Shown here: piece after piece, positions 13,701 through 25,589 of the stretch
How positions within the stretch are numbered: position 1 is the stretch's first letter
How the letters are laid out: every line of letters begins with the position of its first letter
Assembly (NCBI GenBank): GCA_013397075.1
Contig: VWZS01000638.1
Location: 2,120,825-2,184,824, forward strand
DNA: 64,000 bases
Direction of reading: 5' to 3'
Origin: Rhabdornis inornatus
Lineage: Eukaryota > Chordata > Aves > Passeriformes > Rhabdornithidae
Made by a program: the position numbers and the translations under genes
The notes under the pieces: model-generated
What the model was told of the DNA's origin: nothing
Database searches by the model: none
Seen by the model: the letters and a program-made list of their open reading frames with translations, nothing else

Positions 13701-15946
13701 AACTGCTTTTGAAATAAAAAAATGTTTTTTAGGACAGAAGATTATGTTAACTAAATCGTAACTTATGTAGTTGTAAATGCTACTTTGTTTTAACTTTCCC
13801 CAATAAAAATAACCACAAGGCGCAGTTTAATTTAAATGACTGAAAAAATTGAATATTTTTTGGTCTAGAGATGTAGTCTCGCATTGCATCTTAGATCACC
13901 TGTTTAGAGGTGAGATACTGTGTCAGTCAGAACCTTTTCATAAATTCTGATGTAAGTACAACAGTATTAAATAGATTTCAGTTTCAATTAAACTTAATTA
14001 ATCTCAACACTTTATACTTTTTAGGCTAATTGTGTTTATAATATTTTAAAAATTAACACAAATGTTGCTTTATTTTCAGACAGAAGGTGCAGATGTACCA
14101 GACTACAGATTACTTAAGAAACAGGATCTATTTCCAGGCACGGTGTACAGGTTCAGAGTTGCTGCAATTAATGGCTGTGGTATTGGGCCTTTCAGTAAAA
14201 TCAGTGAATTCAAGACATGCATTCCAGGTTTTCCTGGAGCTCCTTCAACAGTCAAAATCACCAAGGTGAGAAATATAGGTTATTCTCATTATGTGTAAAA
14301 TTCTGGTCACTGGTGTAATCTCAGAACCCTTGGTTATAGTTGGTTTGTTGTTGGGGTTATTTTTAAGTTAAAATTATCCTATAAAATAGTGTCCAATGCT
14401 TACTTGGTGAGCTCTGCTCAATATAATAGTCTTTAAGAAATTTGCTGAAAATAATTATTTTAAGAGTTAGTGATCATGTTAGCAGATATATATTCAATCA
14501 TCTGATAGTTTCCCCATGATTTTCTAGTCTTGCATCATTAAATCTATAGGGGTTTACTACTTCTTAAAAAAGAGTCAAAAGATATCCTTATCTCCAGAGT
14601 GGTGATGATAGGTTAGAATTTTCAGATAATCTTTAGAATTTGTTTTTTTTTTAATATATATTTATTGTATATATATTTATGGTTAGCTACATGCTATCAT
14701 ATTTTTCTCTCTTTCTTCAGAGTGTAGACTGTATTCATCTTTCATGGGAACCTCCTGCCTCACCCTCTGGAAATATTTTAGAATACTCTGCCTACTTAGC
14801 CATCCGTTCCACGCAATTACAGGAAAATCCAAGTCAACTTGTATTTATGAGGATATACTGTGGTCTTAAAACCTCCTGTATAGTGACTGCTGCCCAGCTC
14901 TCCAATGCCCACGTGGATTACACCTCCCGGCCTGCCATAGTGTTCAGGATTTCAGCCAAGAACGAGAGAGGCTATGGCCCCGCCACACAGGTTCGGTGGC
15001 TCCAAGGTAAAGTCACTGTCACACACAGCATTTGAGTGGAGAAGGAGCTGTGCATTTCTTCCAGAACCAGCACAGCACTGCATGTAAACTTCTTGAAATG
15101 TTGTTTTGTTCCTTATGGGAGTTTTATGCAATTCTAGTTGTTGCTTCTGACTTCCCTAGAATTCACTTCAGCTCAGAAGTTTTTCAGTCTAATTAGAAGT
15201 AATCCACTTACGTGCATCATGTACATGACATACAGGGTAATCAGGGTTTTTCTCAGTCATTTCACCCTCCTAAATGGAAAAAAATTCCGTCAGGTGATGT
15301 AAGGTGCGTTTTTATGATGCATATACACTTTGAAATCTGTGTTACAGCCAGAAGATGTTTTGTCTTCTTGTCCCTGGGCTTGAACTTGTACAGGTTCGTG
15401 ATGATTTGGGGATGGGAACGGATCCACTAAAAACAAATTTAGTGTTAGCCTGATCAGTTCTGGCTTGCCTTTTAAATAAGCCAATCTGGGGTCACAAGTT
15501 TTGCCAGCTTCTTATCCCGCTCCTTCCTGTTTCTGGCTTAGCTTTGTTGGGAGCTGGCTTTGCTCAACAAGAGGTGCTGTGGGCACAGAGGAAGGTAGGA
15601 AGGGCAGAGTGCCCACCCCCTCAGGCAGCAGGGAACTCTGGTGTGGGAGTAGCTGACCTCAGCTGCTGGGCTGGGACCCACCTGTTGAGTGCTCCACTGC
15701 TTGGTTTCTAATATGTGCTTTTCTAAGATGGGAAGTAACAGTGAAGAAGTTGTCTCCTACGATGTTCAGTATTTCAATGCTGTTTTAGCCCTTTAATTGG
15801 CAGGGGTTTTGAACATGATCTATATCCTAGAACTCTGAAACAGTGTTTGTTTGAAAATGTTTGACTGTGTACACCATGTGAAATTATGAAACATTTAACA
15901 ATGTCTCCTTCTTTTTGCAGATATGAAAACATCAGGCTCAAAGTAG
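1578..15946 (+). CDS. HCFC2: HCFC2, host cell factor C2 (exons 2-16; 5' partial)
   Basis: Host cell factor 2, a nuclear and cytoplasmic paralogue of HCFC1 that acts as a cofactor for transcription and chromatin complexes. Fifteen exons, all with AG acceptors and GT donors, join in one frame without a break: 1578-1726, 2109-2269, 3286-3494, 3976-4060, 5090-5193, 5774-5962, 7090-7275, 7701-7804, 8781-8937, 9910-10110, 11336-11406, 12624-12761, 14080-14265, 14721-15006, 15921-15946. They give 750 residues, TAG stop at 15944. Visible residues 1-300 are kelch blades (LVFGGMVEYGRYSNDLYEL, YLFGGLANESEDSNNN, MYIFGGMCGCRLNDLWELD, MYVFGGWVP, RAGHCAVAVGTRLYIWSGRDG). Residues about 300-360 start a fibronectin-III-like half (QVQLIRATTNSFQLKWDEV). 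About 360-540 is a Ser/Thr-rich linker, and 550-742 holds the C-terminal FnIII modules (YRFRVAAINGCGIGPFS, LSWEPPASPSGNILEYS). There is no HCFC1-type proteolytic repeat, as expected for HCFC2. With exon 1 (about 55 residues) the length would be close to the human 792. Exon 1 lies before the window. Confidence 0.97.
2109..2269 (+). CDS. HCFC2: HCFC2 exon 3
   Basis: The acceptor is tctttaag and the donor gtatgc. Encodes ASRWLWKKVKP, then PRLGHSFSLYGNKCYLFGG, a kelch blade, and ends within an Arg codon at NNNVPR. Confidence 0.97.
3286..3494 (+). CDS. HCFC2: HCFC2 exon 4
   Basis: The acceptor is ccctag and the donor gtgagt. Encodes YLNDFYELELQHGSGVVGWS and a full kelch blade with PRESHTAIVY and MYIFGGMCGCRLNDLWELD. 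Confidence 0.97.
3976..4060 (+). CDS. HCFC2: HCFC2 exon 5
   Basis: The acceptor is tttcag and the donor gtatgt. Encodes ETMTWSRPETKGTVPLPRSL then HTANVIGNK, the start of the next kelch blade; the last Lys codon is split. Confidence 0.96.
5090..5193 (+). CDS. HCFC2: HCFC2 exon 6
   Basis: The acceptor is atttcag and the donor gttagt, slightly off consensus. Encodes MYVFGGWVPQSTGGEISAPD and EWKCTGSFSYLNL, a kelch blade. The insert after GGWVP differs most from mammals. Confidence 0.95.
5774..5962 (+). CDS. HCFC2: HCFC2 exon 7
   Basis: The acceptor is ttactag and the donor gtgagt. Encodes DTTEWIGLISDCQEDKSN, then PGPRAGHCAVAVGTRLYIWS and QVCCKDLWYLDT, the last kelch blade. Confidence 0.97.
7090..7275 (+). 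CDS. HCFC2: HCFC2 exon 8
   Basis: The acceptor is cttgtag and the donor gtagca. Encodes ERPQAPSQVQLIRATTNSFQ then LKWDEVPTVEGYLLQL, corresponding to the N-terminal half of the HCF self-association FnIII region. It ends in a variable stretch (SPVPTVAGSPGTGIPETSV). Confidence 0.95.
7701..7804 (+). CDS. HCFC2: HCFC2 exon 9
   Basis: The acceptor is ttgcaag and the donor gtaagt. Encodes a low-conservation linker (GCSLHQSPQSLPSVPYPEMK and following) rich in Ser, Pro and Asn. The frame is kept on both sides. Confidence 0.88.
8781..8937 (+). CDS. HCFC2: HCFC2 exon 10
   Basis: The acceptor is ttggttag and the donor gtaaga. Encodes a polar linker (VQVALSSSSKAEGKEKVAAP and following), likely disordered. 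It is recognised mainly by splice sites and frame continuity. Confidence 0.87.
9910..10110 (+). CDS. HCFC2: HCFC2 exon 11
   Basis: The acceptor is ttttaaag and the donor gtttga, which is weak beyond the GT. Encodes the conserved linker block SVSSTVSSTQTMVTQQAVKT followed by ESSSTNGAVVKDETSLTTF, very close to human HCFC2. Confidence 0.95.
11336..11406 (+). CDS. HCFC2: HCFC2 exon 12
   Basis: The acceptor is gtttttag and the donor gtaagt. Encodes a short linker segment AAETAYVMPSTRVSSGQTND then SHSS, in frame with its neighbours. ETYALPATKIS is the human counterpart of its start. Confidence 0.9.
12624..12761 (+). CDS. HCFC2: HCFC2 exon 13
   Basis: The acceptor is aatactag and the donor gtagct. 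Encodes a basic Pro-rich lead then RWYDVGIFKNNSAVVSQFYL, the start of the C-terminal FnIII region (human RQWCDVGIFKNNTALVSQFY). GC-rich for its surroundings. Confidence 0.95.
14080..14265 (+). CDS. HCFC2: HCFC2 exon 14
   Basis: The acceptor is attttcag and the donor gtgaga. Encodes DVPDYRLLKKQDLFPGTVYR then FRVAAINGCGIGPFSKISEF, a conserved FnIII strand set typical of HCF proteins. Confidence 0.97.
14721..15006 (+). CDS. HCFC2: HCFC2 exon 15
   Basis: The acceptor is tcttcag and the donor gtaaag. Encodes the last FnIII module: IHLSWEPPASPSGNILEYSA, VFMRIYCGLKTSCIVTAAQL and NERGYGPATQVRWLQ. Confidence 0.97.
15921..15946 (+). CDS. HCFC2: HCFC2 exon 16, terminal
   Basis: The acceptor is ttttgcag. 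Encodes a short tail, DMKTSGSK, then TAG. The mammalian tail after WLQG (NNKKAPLN) is also about this long but different in sequence. Confidence 0.9.
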
Positions 15947-18865
15947 AAACGACTTAAATCTCAAGTTTTGAATGTAGTGTTTAATGTAACTCTTGTACTA
16001 TTTGTAAATGCTACAAATATTTTTATTTTTGCATTGTTTTTATCTTAAAAAATATATAACCTTTTTTACGTTCAACACATCAACGTTATAGAGCCTTGCT
16101 CAGGTATAAGTATCATGTAGAAAATATATCAGAGATGGTGGGGTGGAGGATCACACTCTATCCAGCAGCTCTTTTTGGTAGTGATAAGTTAAAATGTAAA
16201 GAACACCGAGTTTCAAATTAAAAATGAATAAAAGAATTGGCACAAGTAGTAGTATTTGAGGTAGAGTCCCTGTGATTGCTACAGATCTTGCATAGATAAT
16301 TCATAAGATTTGGGATATGAGCAAATTCTGCTTGGTTTCGGTTCCCTGTACCACATTATTCATTGTGATGCTTGAGTACAAGGCAAAAATTTCCAGTTAT
16401 TATATAGTAAGTTAAAATGTATAAATATTTTAATATATACTTTTTTTGTAAAGAAATGATTTTTTCTACTATTTGTAACAAATATCTTAATCTTGAAAGA
16501 TATCCCCTGAAAATTTAAAAGGAAAAAGATAAACTTATCCATTGCTCTTATTACAAAAAAGGTAAATTCATTGTAAATGCACTACTATTGCTTAAAATGA
16601 TCCTTTTGTAGTTGTACAAATCTTAAACTTGTAAATACCAATGTTTACAAGAGACCTTTCTGGTCTTCTATTAAAACTTCCATGAGATTCATTCTCTTTT
16701 TTTTTTTTTTTAAATCCATATGCTTTGCTTTTAGCATATGCTTGCTTTTTGCACTAATAATAACTTACCTCATTCCTGTGTTAGTAATCACTTGTGTTGC
16801 TTCCATAATGTTTCTGTAAAACTTCAATCTGAAAATTTTAACCAAAGTTTAGAATACATGGTAAGCAATTTTGCACATATTATATGGCAACTCTCAACAT
16901 ATTTATTCCAGTTAACCTTCTTAAGTGCTTGTTTGCTTTACCAATATATTCTACCAATCAAGTTCAGTATCTCCCTTTTACTATGCATCATTTTACATTA
17001 ACTAGCTAGCTGATAAAATCAACAAGCATTACTTCTAGGCATAGGTTGATCCATTCCTATGCAAAAAGAAAAAAAATTGTTCACAGCAGTGAAATAAAGG
17101 TAAACATTTTAAATACTATTTATGTATCTATATATAAAACTCTGTTTACCAAAGTGTAGAGGAAAATGGCTGAGTTGGACAAGGTCACTAGGTGAATAGA
17201 TTGAGGCACCTAAATAAGATTTATTTTGAAATAAAATCTAAATTATTTACTGTGCAATGAAGTTTATACTTTGCACTTTAATTTTGCCCCAAATGCCAAA
17301 ACATTATACATCAAGGTAGAATTTCTTGCCTCTTCCAGTTAAATTTGTCTTAAGAGCGTTTGTAAATATATAAACTAAAATCAATGATGTGCCTAGTTTG
17401 GTGGGAGAAGTATCACTAAAATGGTAGAGATTTAGCAGCTCCAGTATCCCAGAGCAGATTTAATAGCCAAGTGTTGGCTACCCTGAGAATCAGGGTTTTA
17501 ACGAAGTGCTGGTACAGCCTTAATTATCGCAATGCATCACATGCTCCAATAGCATCTAGAAAGTGCTGGGGACCATAAATGGCTATAATAGTGTTAATTG
17601 TGGCACAGGAGCAACACACGTGGTTTGACTAGAGAAAAATCACGTGCTTATGACAATGACAGATATCCCAGTTTCACTTTAAACAGTGTTTATAGTATGA
17701 ATGTATAGGACTTTTCCTGAAGTTAACTGGCTTTAAGATATTTGTGTTTTAATGGTCCATTTTGTCAGGTAGGATCTCACTACCAATACTGTCTGATAAC
17801 TAAAGTACCATACACATGAACTGTCAACTAGAAGAATAGAAATTGGTTTTTCTTATTAGTACTGTGAAAGAAGCCTTTAGAGAAAAACTTGTGGCTTTGA
17901 TTTTGTTGGTTGGTAGCTGTGATTGTAGAGTTGTTATTTAAGAATAAAACCTGTTGGGTGTGTCTGGGTGGAGTTTTTTTGCACTTGGTTTCACATGCTT
18001 TGCACAATTTCTTTTTTCAGTGGGTATGTCACGACTACCAAAGGGTAAAACTGTGGCGTTTTCAATGAAAGTATAATTTCCTTGTGAGTGTGCTTTCTTC
18101 AGCTGACTTGACATAAGATGTCACTTCTCTCTTTTTTTGTCCAAGTTGGGTAACGTTGAATAGTGATCACATGCAACTCTTCAGTTGCTCACAGTTTTAC
18201 TTTAAACTGAAATTGTGGTACACTGTAAAATACACTTTGTGGTCTGTTTTTAAAACTGTATTTATAATGTCTAAATCCCACCTGTTTGCCTATCAACTAG
18301 ATATCAGACAAATATTGATTGTTCGGTTTTAAAGTTTAGACTGTTGACACCAGCTCTTTGAGACTCCATGTTATCCATTTATTTCAGATACTGCTAAGGA
18401 CATATAACAGAAGCTGAAATCTATCAGATTACAGTATCCATATTGTAGAAATGTCTAGGTTTACTGAACTCCTTAGGGAGGCTGTGACTGTGTAAGCATA
18501 GGACAGTTGTGCCAGTTATGGCAGACACTGCTATAGCTTCATCTTCAGAATGTTCTTGTGAAAGTGGAAATGAAGTGAACAATAACCTACACTTTGTGTT
18601 TTCAAAGTAATTATAGCAATATTTTTTGAATGTAGTTTGGAGTAGAGCACATGATCATGCCATAAACTCTGAAGATATAATAAGTATTACTGTTGTTATC
18701 TGAATATTTCAGGATAGTGAATTTCACGTGAACTTAGTCTTACAGCCTGTTACTTAATGACCTCTACAAGGAAACTGACATTTTGTACAATACAAGTTGA
18801 TTAGTCTTATTTTGAAGCATTGTTTGTTCTTTGTAATAAAGTGGTCGTCCTATCAAACACATTGT
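15947..18865 (+). other. HCFC2: HCFC2 3' UTR (inferred extent)
   Basis: AT-rich sequence directly after the TAG, with no gene on either strand. Possible early poly(A) hexamers occur (for example AATAAA near 16228 and 17093). The best end signal is at 18835, giving a UTR of about 2.9 kb. The extent is inferred. Confidence 0.6.
18835..18840 (+). terminator. HCFC2: Candidate distal poly(A) signal of HCFC2
   Basis: AATAAA is followed 30-50 bases on by a GT/T-rich stretch (ggagtgtgtctgtttctt), the usual arrangement of hexamer and downstream element. A second AATAAA lies near 18936. Confidence 0.55.
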
Positions 18866-21800
18866 AAATACTGGAGTGTGTCTGTTTCTTCAGAGGTGTA
18901 TGTGTACAAACTTGGGCTTTCTGATGCAGAGAGTGAATAAATTTGTCAAGTTGCGGAAGAGGGTTTAATGATAAGCACTGTCTTAATACTATTACTCTTC
19001 CATAACTATTGTCTCCTAATTTAATTCTTGGTTACCTTATGAGCTTTTTCCTTAGCTGAGGTTCTCCAATATCCCTGCCCCACAGCAGTGCTGTTGCTGT
19101 GCACTTACCATTACTCTGCCCCCTTCCATGCCTTTGTGCCTTGCAGGCACCTCTGAACTGAAATTTTGACATTACTTCCCCGGTCTGCACAGGGGTGATG
19201 TTGCTGTTGTTGGCAATGAGTGACAGAGTTTGGTGTTGCTCTGTTGCAGTTTGTTAAAAAGATGTGTGAGTACTTAATGTGCTCAGAAGGCTCCTACTAA
19301 GGATCTGAATTGTGTTCATGTCCAGCTCTGCTCAAAATGACACCATCCTTTATGGCAGCTGACTATGGGGAACTCCTGTGGGAATAAGCAGTTATGTGTT
19401 GCAAGAAGCAGGGGAGCAGAGAGGAACAGGTGAACTGAAGGGTCTGCTGGATTGTTTCTAGGCCTCCTTAAGAGACTTCACATGAGAAACTGCTAAAAGC
19501 TGCCTGCTCCAGATTGATTCCTTCTTTGTGTTCCTAGGTATTATAATAATGGTTGTCTTGTTATTTGTGACTCTTGCATTAGTGGAAAACAAATGGGAAA
19601 ACCTAAAACATCAGTGAAGAATCCTCTTGTACTGTTTTATTTCTGTTAATAAGATTTTAAAAGTAGGAGTTATTTTCTCTTGAAGGCAAATTTGAATTTG
19701 CTGTATGAATTTATCTTAAAAACAACTCAGATTTATTTATTTTTTCTTTATAGCATTAGCTGGTCCCTAGGGTATTTTTATATTTCCAGTGAGCTAAATA
19801 AACATCAGGGCTCTTATTCTGTGGCTTCCAGTTCTGACACTGGAGCATTTCCAGATTCCCAGGACAGGGGTGGAGCACTGACTGCTGCCACTGTCTGGGG
19901 AATGCGTTCCTCCTTCTGTTTATAGTAGTAAAATCTTCATTTTGAGGTGCTTGCCATTGGTCTGGAAGTGGAGATCCCTTTTATTAGAATTTCAAGTAGT
20001 CAGTCTAAAGTATCAGGAAGATGAGTTTAAAATAAATCCTCTTGATCCCTAGAGTCTTTAGGATCTTGCACCTCCAGCGCTTCCCCCAGAGAAAGGAAAT
20101 CCCCGTGATGTGGGGTGGGTGGGGGTAGGGTGGCATCCAGCTGGATCCCAGCATGAATGAATGGTGGTGGGGCTCAGCCAGAGAATGTCCAGCACCCGCG
20201 GCGCCTGGAAGAGGAGTTAGGATGGCAGGAAGGCCCAAGAGATCTGTGTGAGCCTAGTGGGCCCCTTTGTCTTACTCCCTCCTTGTGTGCCTCATGCTAG
20301 GTGGTGAAAATCTGGCATCTGTAAATGTGATGAATTTCAACTTGATCTGTTCCCTACACCCTTCAAAAGCCTGAAGTACTTGATGGTACTTGTTGGGCTT
20401 ACAGCCCTGATAGGAACAACAAAAATATCTCCCAAACTGGGGCTGGGCATAGTTTGCTGTTGTCATTTTTTTTTTGTTTGGTTGATTTTTTTTGTTTGTA
20501 TGGCGTTTTTTGGGTTTGTGTTTTTTTTATTTTTTTCTTTTTTTTTTGTTTTTTTGAGGGGATTCTTGCCTCTCACAAGCATCTGCTTTTAATATCTGAT
20601 GTAATTGCTAAGTTGGTACAGCAGCTCCTTAAAACATAGGCTTGGATGTGGTATCTTCAAAGAAAAAGAGACAAAGCATTTCAGTGTGTCCTAGTGTTCA
20701 GAGAGTTATTTCTGTATCTGTTGAAATTATAAAATACTGTTATCCACACATGGAAGTTATCAATATACAGTTATTTCAAAAGCAATTCTTAAAAGAGGCA
20801 CACTGGATATATGCCATTTTAGAAGGTCCAAAATGTTGGTTTTATTTGCATCCTCTTTTTTTTGTTTCCATTCATTCATTTAAATGTTTATTGCCAGTGA
20901 TTCTTAACTGCCTTTTAGAGTAACCACCACTCTTGCACGCAGTGCTGGTAATTCTCTTTTAACAAAAAGTTATTAGCTGCAAGCAGTTATCTTGTAACTT
21001 TGAGCAGTATTAAGAAATAGCCCAAACTTTTCAGTATCAGTTTCACAATTATTTCTTCGTTGTATTTTGCCTGAGTGATAGGGAAGAGGGAAGAGACTTA
21101 ATATGTTGACTTTAAATGCTGCCTGCTCCAGAAGGAAAGTGTTTGGAGTCTGGGAGCAACTCTTTGAAATTACTGTCCTGAAAAAAGAAAACCTGAAATA
21201 TCAATCTAACAGCTTGAGGTTTCAGCTACTTACATTACAGCCATCTGAAGCAACATGAGAGCTGTCAAAGCAGACAACACAAAATGGCCAGTTTTTGTCA
21301 ATGTTTCTTCTTCTTGTGTGTACAGAATTTGATTCCACTGCATCTACTCCAGGAAAATTTTGGATGAGTTTCAGCTGCTTGGCTTGTAAAACGCAGCTGT
21401 TGCTTGTGGTTTTGGATAGAGAGCAGACTTGTCCTCTGCTGTAGCACTCCCCAGGCTCCACACTCTCCATGTTCTCATCCCACAGTGCTGGAGCCTGTTT
21501 CCTTGTAGCAGAAATTATCTCCAGCTGGCTGGAGGTGAGATTTCAGATCCTTTCCCTTCTCCCTCAGGGCTTAGCTTTTCCTGTCAGCTGGCTCCTGGCA
21601 TCTGCCTGTTCACCAGGTTGTTTTCCCAGGATGTTACACCACACAGGGAGCTCAGGTGTCAGGTGGGTTTGGATTTCCCAGGGGCCAAGGAGGAGTTGGA
21701 CAGTGCAGAAACAAACCTGTGCATCCCAGCATTCTTTATCATGCTGCTCTTGATAGTGTTGGGACATGAGCTCTGCTGTGATGACTGTCTTCCCACAGGG

Positions 21801-24014
21801 TGCAGAGAGTAGAAACAGTATCTACTGCTCCTAATGTGCTGTTGCAAATGTTGTAGCTGCAGTTGTATTTCGAGAGATACAGTCCTTGCACGTGAACTGA
21901 GTCTTGGTTGTGCTGTTGGAGGTGCTTTTATTTGCTGTTCATGTTGCTGTACAGGCTGGGTAAGTATCAGGCACATGCACATTAAATTAGCAGCCCAAAG
22001 GCTGCTCCACTGCCAAGCAGATTTAAACCCTCAATAGTTTTCTTACATAAGCAAATCAGGTGCCATTGCTCTGATAAATGGGTCCTCTGGCCTGGCATGC
22101 TGCAGTAAAATATTCCAGGAAACGAGCATGAAAATTTCCCTGGAAGGTTTCCTTAAAGCAGGGTAGCCAACTGTGCACTGCATCACCTCTGGCCCTGCCT
22201 CCACAGCCATCCTTGGGGACTTAGATTTTATAAACTCAGTGCAGCTGGCACCAATTTGGAGATGATTGTGCATAGCAGCAAACTGCCCTCCCTCCCAAGA
22301 GCACGTGGCCTTGGATGTCACTGCAAGCTGAACTGGCAGCTTCCAGGGAGCTTCCCATTAAACTTTTACATCTGAGGGTCAGAGGTGACAGTGCAGTCCA
22401 TTACCATGCCAATTCCACAAATCAATAGGTAAATGGATCAATACTTGGTTGCTTAAATGTATTTTCAGCCTTTGAAATGGTGAAAGTGTGAATTATTTTG
22501 CCAGAACAGTATATCTCATTTTCAAAGAGGAAAAATTGGTTGGTATTTTAAACTAGGTACATGTCTTACAGTGTACCACATCCAAAAGGCATCCTCCCAC
22601 CACTGCTCTTTTTACCCAACCAGGGGAAAAATAAGAGTAACCATTAGAGTTAACATTATCAAACTTCCTCCTATAGGATTGCTTGGGCCCTATATAAAAT
22701 AGCTTCCTTATCACATCACTTATCTTAGAATCTACATCCAGCTTTGGAGGTTTTTTCCACCTACAGACACAAGAAAGCTCACTATCAGTTTCAGTGAAAA
22801 ACTTCCTTCTACTTGGTACAAATCAAACCCCAAGAAAGTCAAGCCTGCACCATTTGGTAATACAGTGACTTAAAGGCAAGTTGTCTTACTGCTGTAAATA
22901 TAACTGAGGCAGCAAGTCTCTGTGACTTAACTGGAACATTAATCACATTCAGAGCTCTGCAAAATGAGGAATATTACAGCAGCAGCTTTGCTTATAGCTA
23001 ACTCTTATGACAGCAAGGTGCTGGGGAAAACACTAGCCCTTGGCTCTGCCCCTTGCTTTGCACTAAGCAATCTCCTGTGTGTGTGCAGTTGCCCATACGC
23101 TTCCTCTCCTGCCAAAGGCTAGAGAGAAATCACCTATCCATGCCTACAACATGCCCATGAGCATCATCCTCAAACTCTGAAATAGGAATCATCCCACAGC
23201 ATTCACAGTGATCCACAGTACAGTTCAAGGGAGACAGCTCTTTAAAGAATAGCCCATATAATTCAGGCTGATTTCTAGCTACAGGCAGATAAGCATGGGG
23301 CAGTAGACATTTAGGATGTACCACCCCATGCCAAAACTCCATCTGTGTTCTGGCTATACCATCCAGCCACATATTTTAGCATTCAGAAGAGATCAGAAGG
23401 AAGGAATAAATAAAATAGTTAACAATGCATGTGTATATCAACAAGACTGGAAAAGGCAGAGCCTCAGCTCCCATTATGCCTGTAATGAAAATGGGATGTA
23501 GAAGAATAGCATCTAAATTAGCTTTTCTCATAACTGCACTTTGACTAGAGATAACAGTGTTTCTGTGCTTTTAAAGACACCAAAAGCATCCTATAAAGAA
23601 ATACCAGAAGGATCAAGTTACACAAAAATGCATTTTTAAAAAAAAATTGCTGTGGCAAAACTTGCTTGTGTCATGAAAAGGCACCTAAAAAAAGTTCCTG
23701 TTCTTGGAAAAAGATCTTTGAACACCACTGCTATTTCAAGCAGCCTTTCTCCAAGTCTTAGCACAGGCTGCCACAGCTGTCTTGAGCTCAAGCTCAGTTT
23801 GGGGGTATCTTAGATCAAACAAAACATTCAGATGACCAAAGACAGGAGTTTTGTAGAAACAGATGAGATGTAGTAAGAATGGTTGTTCTTGGTTTGGGTC
23901 TTAGCTACTTGTCAACTTTAAACACTTAAAAAGAGCAAAACAAAAACATAGATTTGTTGAACAAATATAAAGAATGCACTGTTTGTGCTGCTGCTAATAC
24001 AAATTAGGCAAGTA
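18866..24014. other. Intergenic region between convergent HCFC2 and NFYB
   Basis: About 5 kb with no convincing exon or RNA gene. It contains a T-rich low-complexity tract (20463-20558). Open frames up to 127 residues on both strands have no family likeness. Confidence 0.5.
20463..20558. repeat. T-rich low-complexity tract
   Basis: Nearly 100 bases made almost only of T runs broken by single G or GTTTG units. This could be a degraded poly(A) tail on the minus strand or simple drift. Confidence 0.8.
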
Positions 24015-25066
24015 TTTCTTCAGACCACATCTGTTTTATTTGGTGTACCATGGCTACAGTACCCTGCAAAGTTTTATTAGGAGAATGGTTTCAGAGAGAC
24101 ATGGAACAAAGTGTTGTACTATTACTTTTACTGCCATAGATTCAGGAAGAGAATGAGAAGTTTGTTGCAGTTTTGTCCCTGACTCTCAGAGTATGAGGGG
24201 AGAAGAAAGAAAAAAGAAAAAGCATCAGCTTCATTGCTCACATGAATAGACCACAAACTTTACACACTTTAACCGAAAGTCACAGCAGAGAGGGGAGCCT
24301 GAAAAATGTTGCTTGTTTCAAGCAAGCATGTGGGATCACCTCAGCCTGCTTTCTATACATCAAAATGCCAGATCTTTCCCAGCTTCTCCTTAGCTGGTAT
24401 CACAGCTTTTTTTCCATTGCAAATCTGGGAACAGCAAGAACAGGCTATGCTGGCCTGAAATAAATGGAATACAAACAGAAGGAGCTTGTGAAGGGATTGT
24501 GTTATTCAGTTTTACATTTAATGAGACACTCCATTTGTTCAGTCATAGCTGCTGAAGAACCACAGGCTGCCACAAAGCCCAGCACATCCACGCAGACTGC
24601 CCAGAATATACTGGATTGCCTCCAGAGGCTCGGCCAGCAGGATGCTGACTGGTAAGAAACACTGCTCAAATCTGCACAAAAAGTTTTTGTTTAGCTAAAG
24701 AACTGCCTATCTCAGGCTTCTGGGATATCTTAGGTTATGCTAATTTCCCAATATTGAACTGTTACTTTTCTTAAGAAAAGACAAAACCAGCAAGAAATCA
24801 TATGGTAACAATTTCAAGGTGTGGTTTGTTTAAATTAATAACAGGTATGTAGAAAGATAATTAATATATTACATTTCAGTCCACTGCAAACAGTAAAAAT
24901 ACCAAAGGTCCCAAAATTCAGTCTGAGTAAGATATTACTAAAACCCCCACCCCTACCCTAATAAGCTAAGACATGGCAACAAAATTACCCACCCAATTAT
25001 TAAAGAAACAGCAATGTTACCAAGAACAGCTCACTAAATATACAGAACTACATTACCTAGGTAAAG

Positions 25067-25072
25067 TTTATT
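25067..25072 (-). terminator. NFYB: Candidate proximal poly(A) signal of NFYB
   Basis: AATAAA on the minus strand (gcaataaactttacc), followed about 60 bases on by gggtgggtaattttgttg. Alternative sites lie at 24073-24078 and 24035-24040. Confidence 0.4.
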
Positions 25073-25150
25073 GCAAAACCAGGAAAGAGACAGCAAACCT
25101 GAAGTCTCTGTCTTCCATTTCAGATTTGTATCACTTGTTCAGCTGTCAGT

Positions 25151-25182
25151 CACTCACGCACACACACTCTCACACACACACC
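25151..25182. repeat. CA-rich microsatellite
   Basis: Short interrupted (CA)n run with CG and CT interruptions, inside the presumed NFYB 3' UTR. Confidence 0.8.
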
Positions 25183-25286
25183 ACGCAGCCTGGACACAAA
25201 ATGTCACTACCACTTTTGAGTTCCCGCAGGCTCACAAGAAACATTAAAACACTTCAGTAAAAAGTTAAAATGAAATCTTTTACAAC

Positions 25287-25437
25287 AAGGACTATAAAAT
25301 CCCCCCTATCCTTGGATTTCTAAGTTTGGGATTCTAAAAGCCATACACAAAAATGAAGAGTTATTTCAATAACAGAAAGACTACCTTAAAAGTATCAAAG
25401 TAAGTCTAAGGAGTTTATGCAACTGAAAAAAAAAAAA
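25287..25437. repeat. Copy 1 of a 151-bp exact duplication
   Basis: Identical to 25439-25589 and separated from it by a single N at 25438, right after a run of 12 A. This is the signature of two overlapping contig ends placed side by side, not a biological repeat. Confidence 0.93.
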
Positions 25438-25438
25438 N
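25438..25438. other. Single-N assembly join
   Basis: One ambiguous base directly between the two copies of the 151-bp duplication, at a poly-A homopolymer. Confidence 0.97.
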
Positions 25439-25589
25439 AAGGACTATAAAATCCCCCCTATCCTTGGATTTCTAAGTTTGGGATTCTAAAAGCCATACAC
25501 AAAAATGAAGAGTTATTTCAATAACAGAAAGACTACCTTAAAAGTATCAAAGTAAGTCTAAGGAGTTTATGCAACTGAAAAAAAAAAAA
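25439..25589. repeat. Copy 2 of a 151-bp exact duplication
   Basis: Exact repeat of 25287-25437, starting aaggactataaaat and ending in the same 12-A run, after which the unique sequence continues with G. Confidence 0.93.

Noticed and set aside
16717..16740. 8-bp inverted repeat catatgct/agcatatg in the HCFC2 3' UTR
   Set aside because: Short arms in AT-rich DNA, likely chance.
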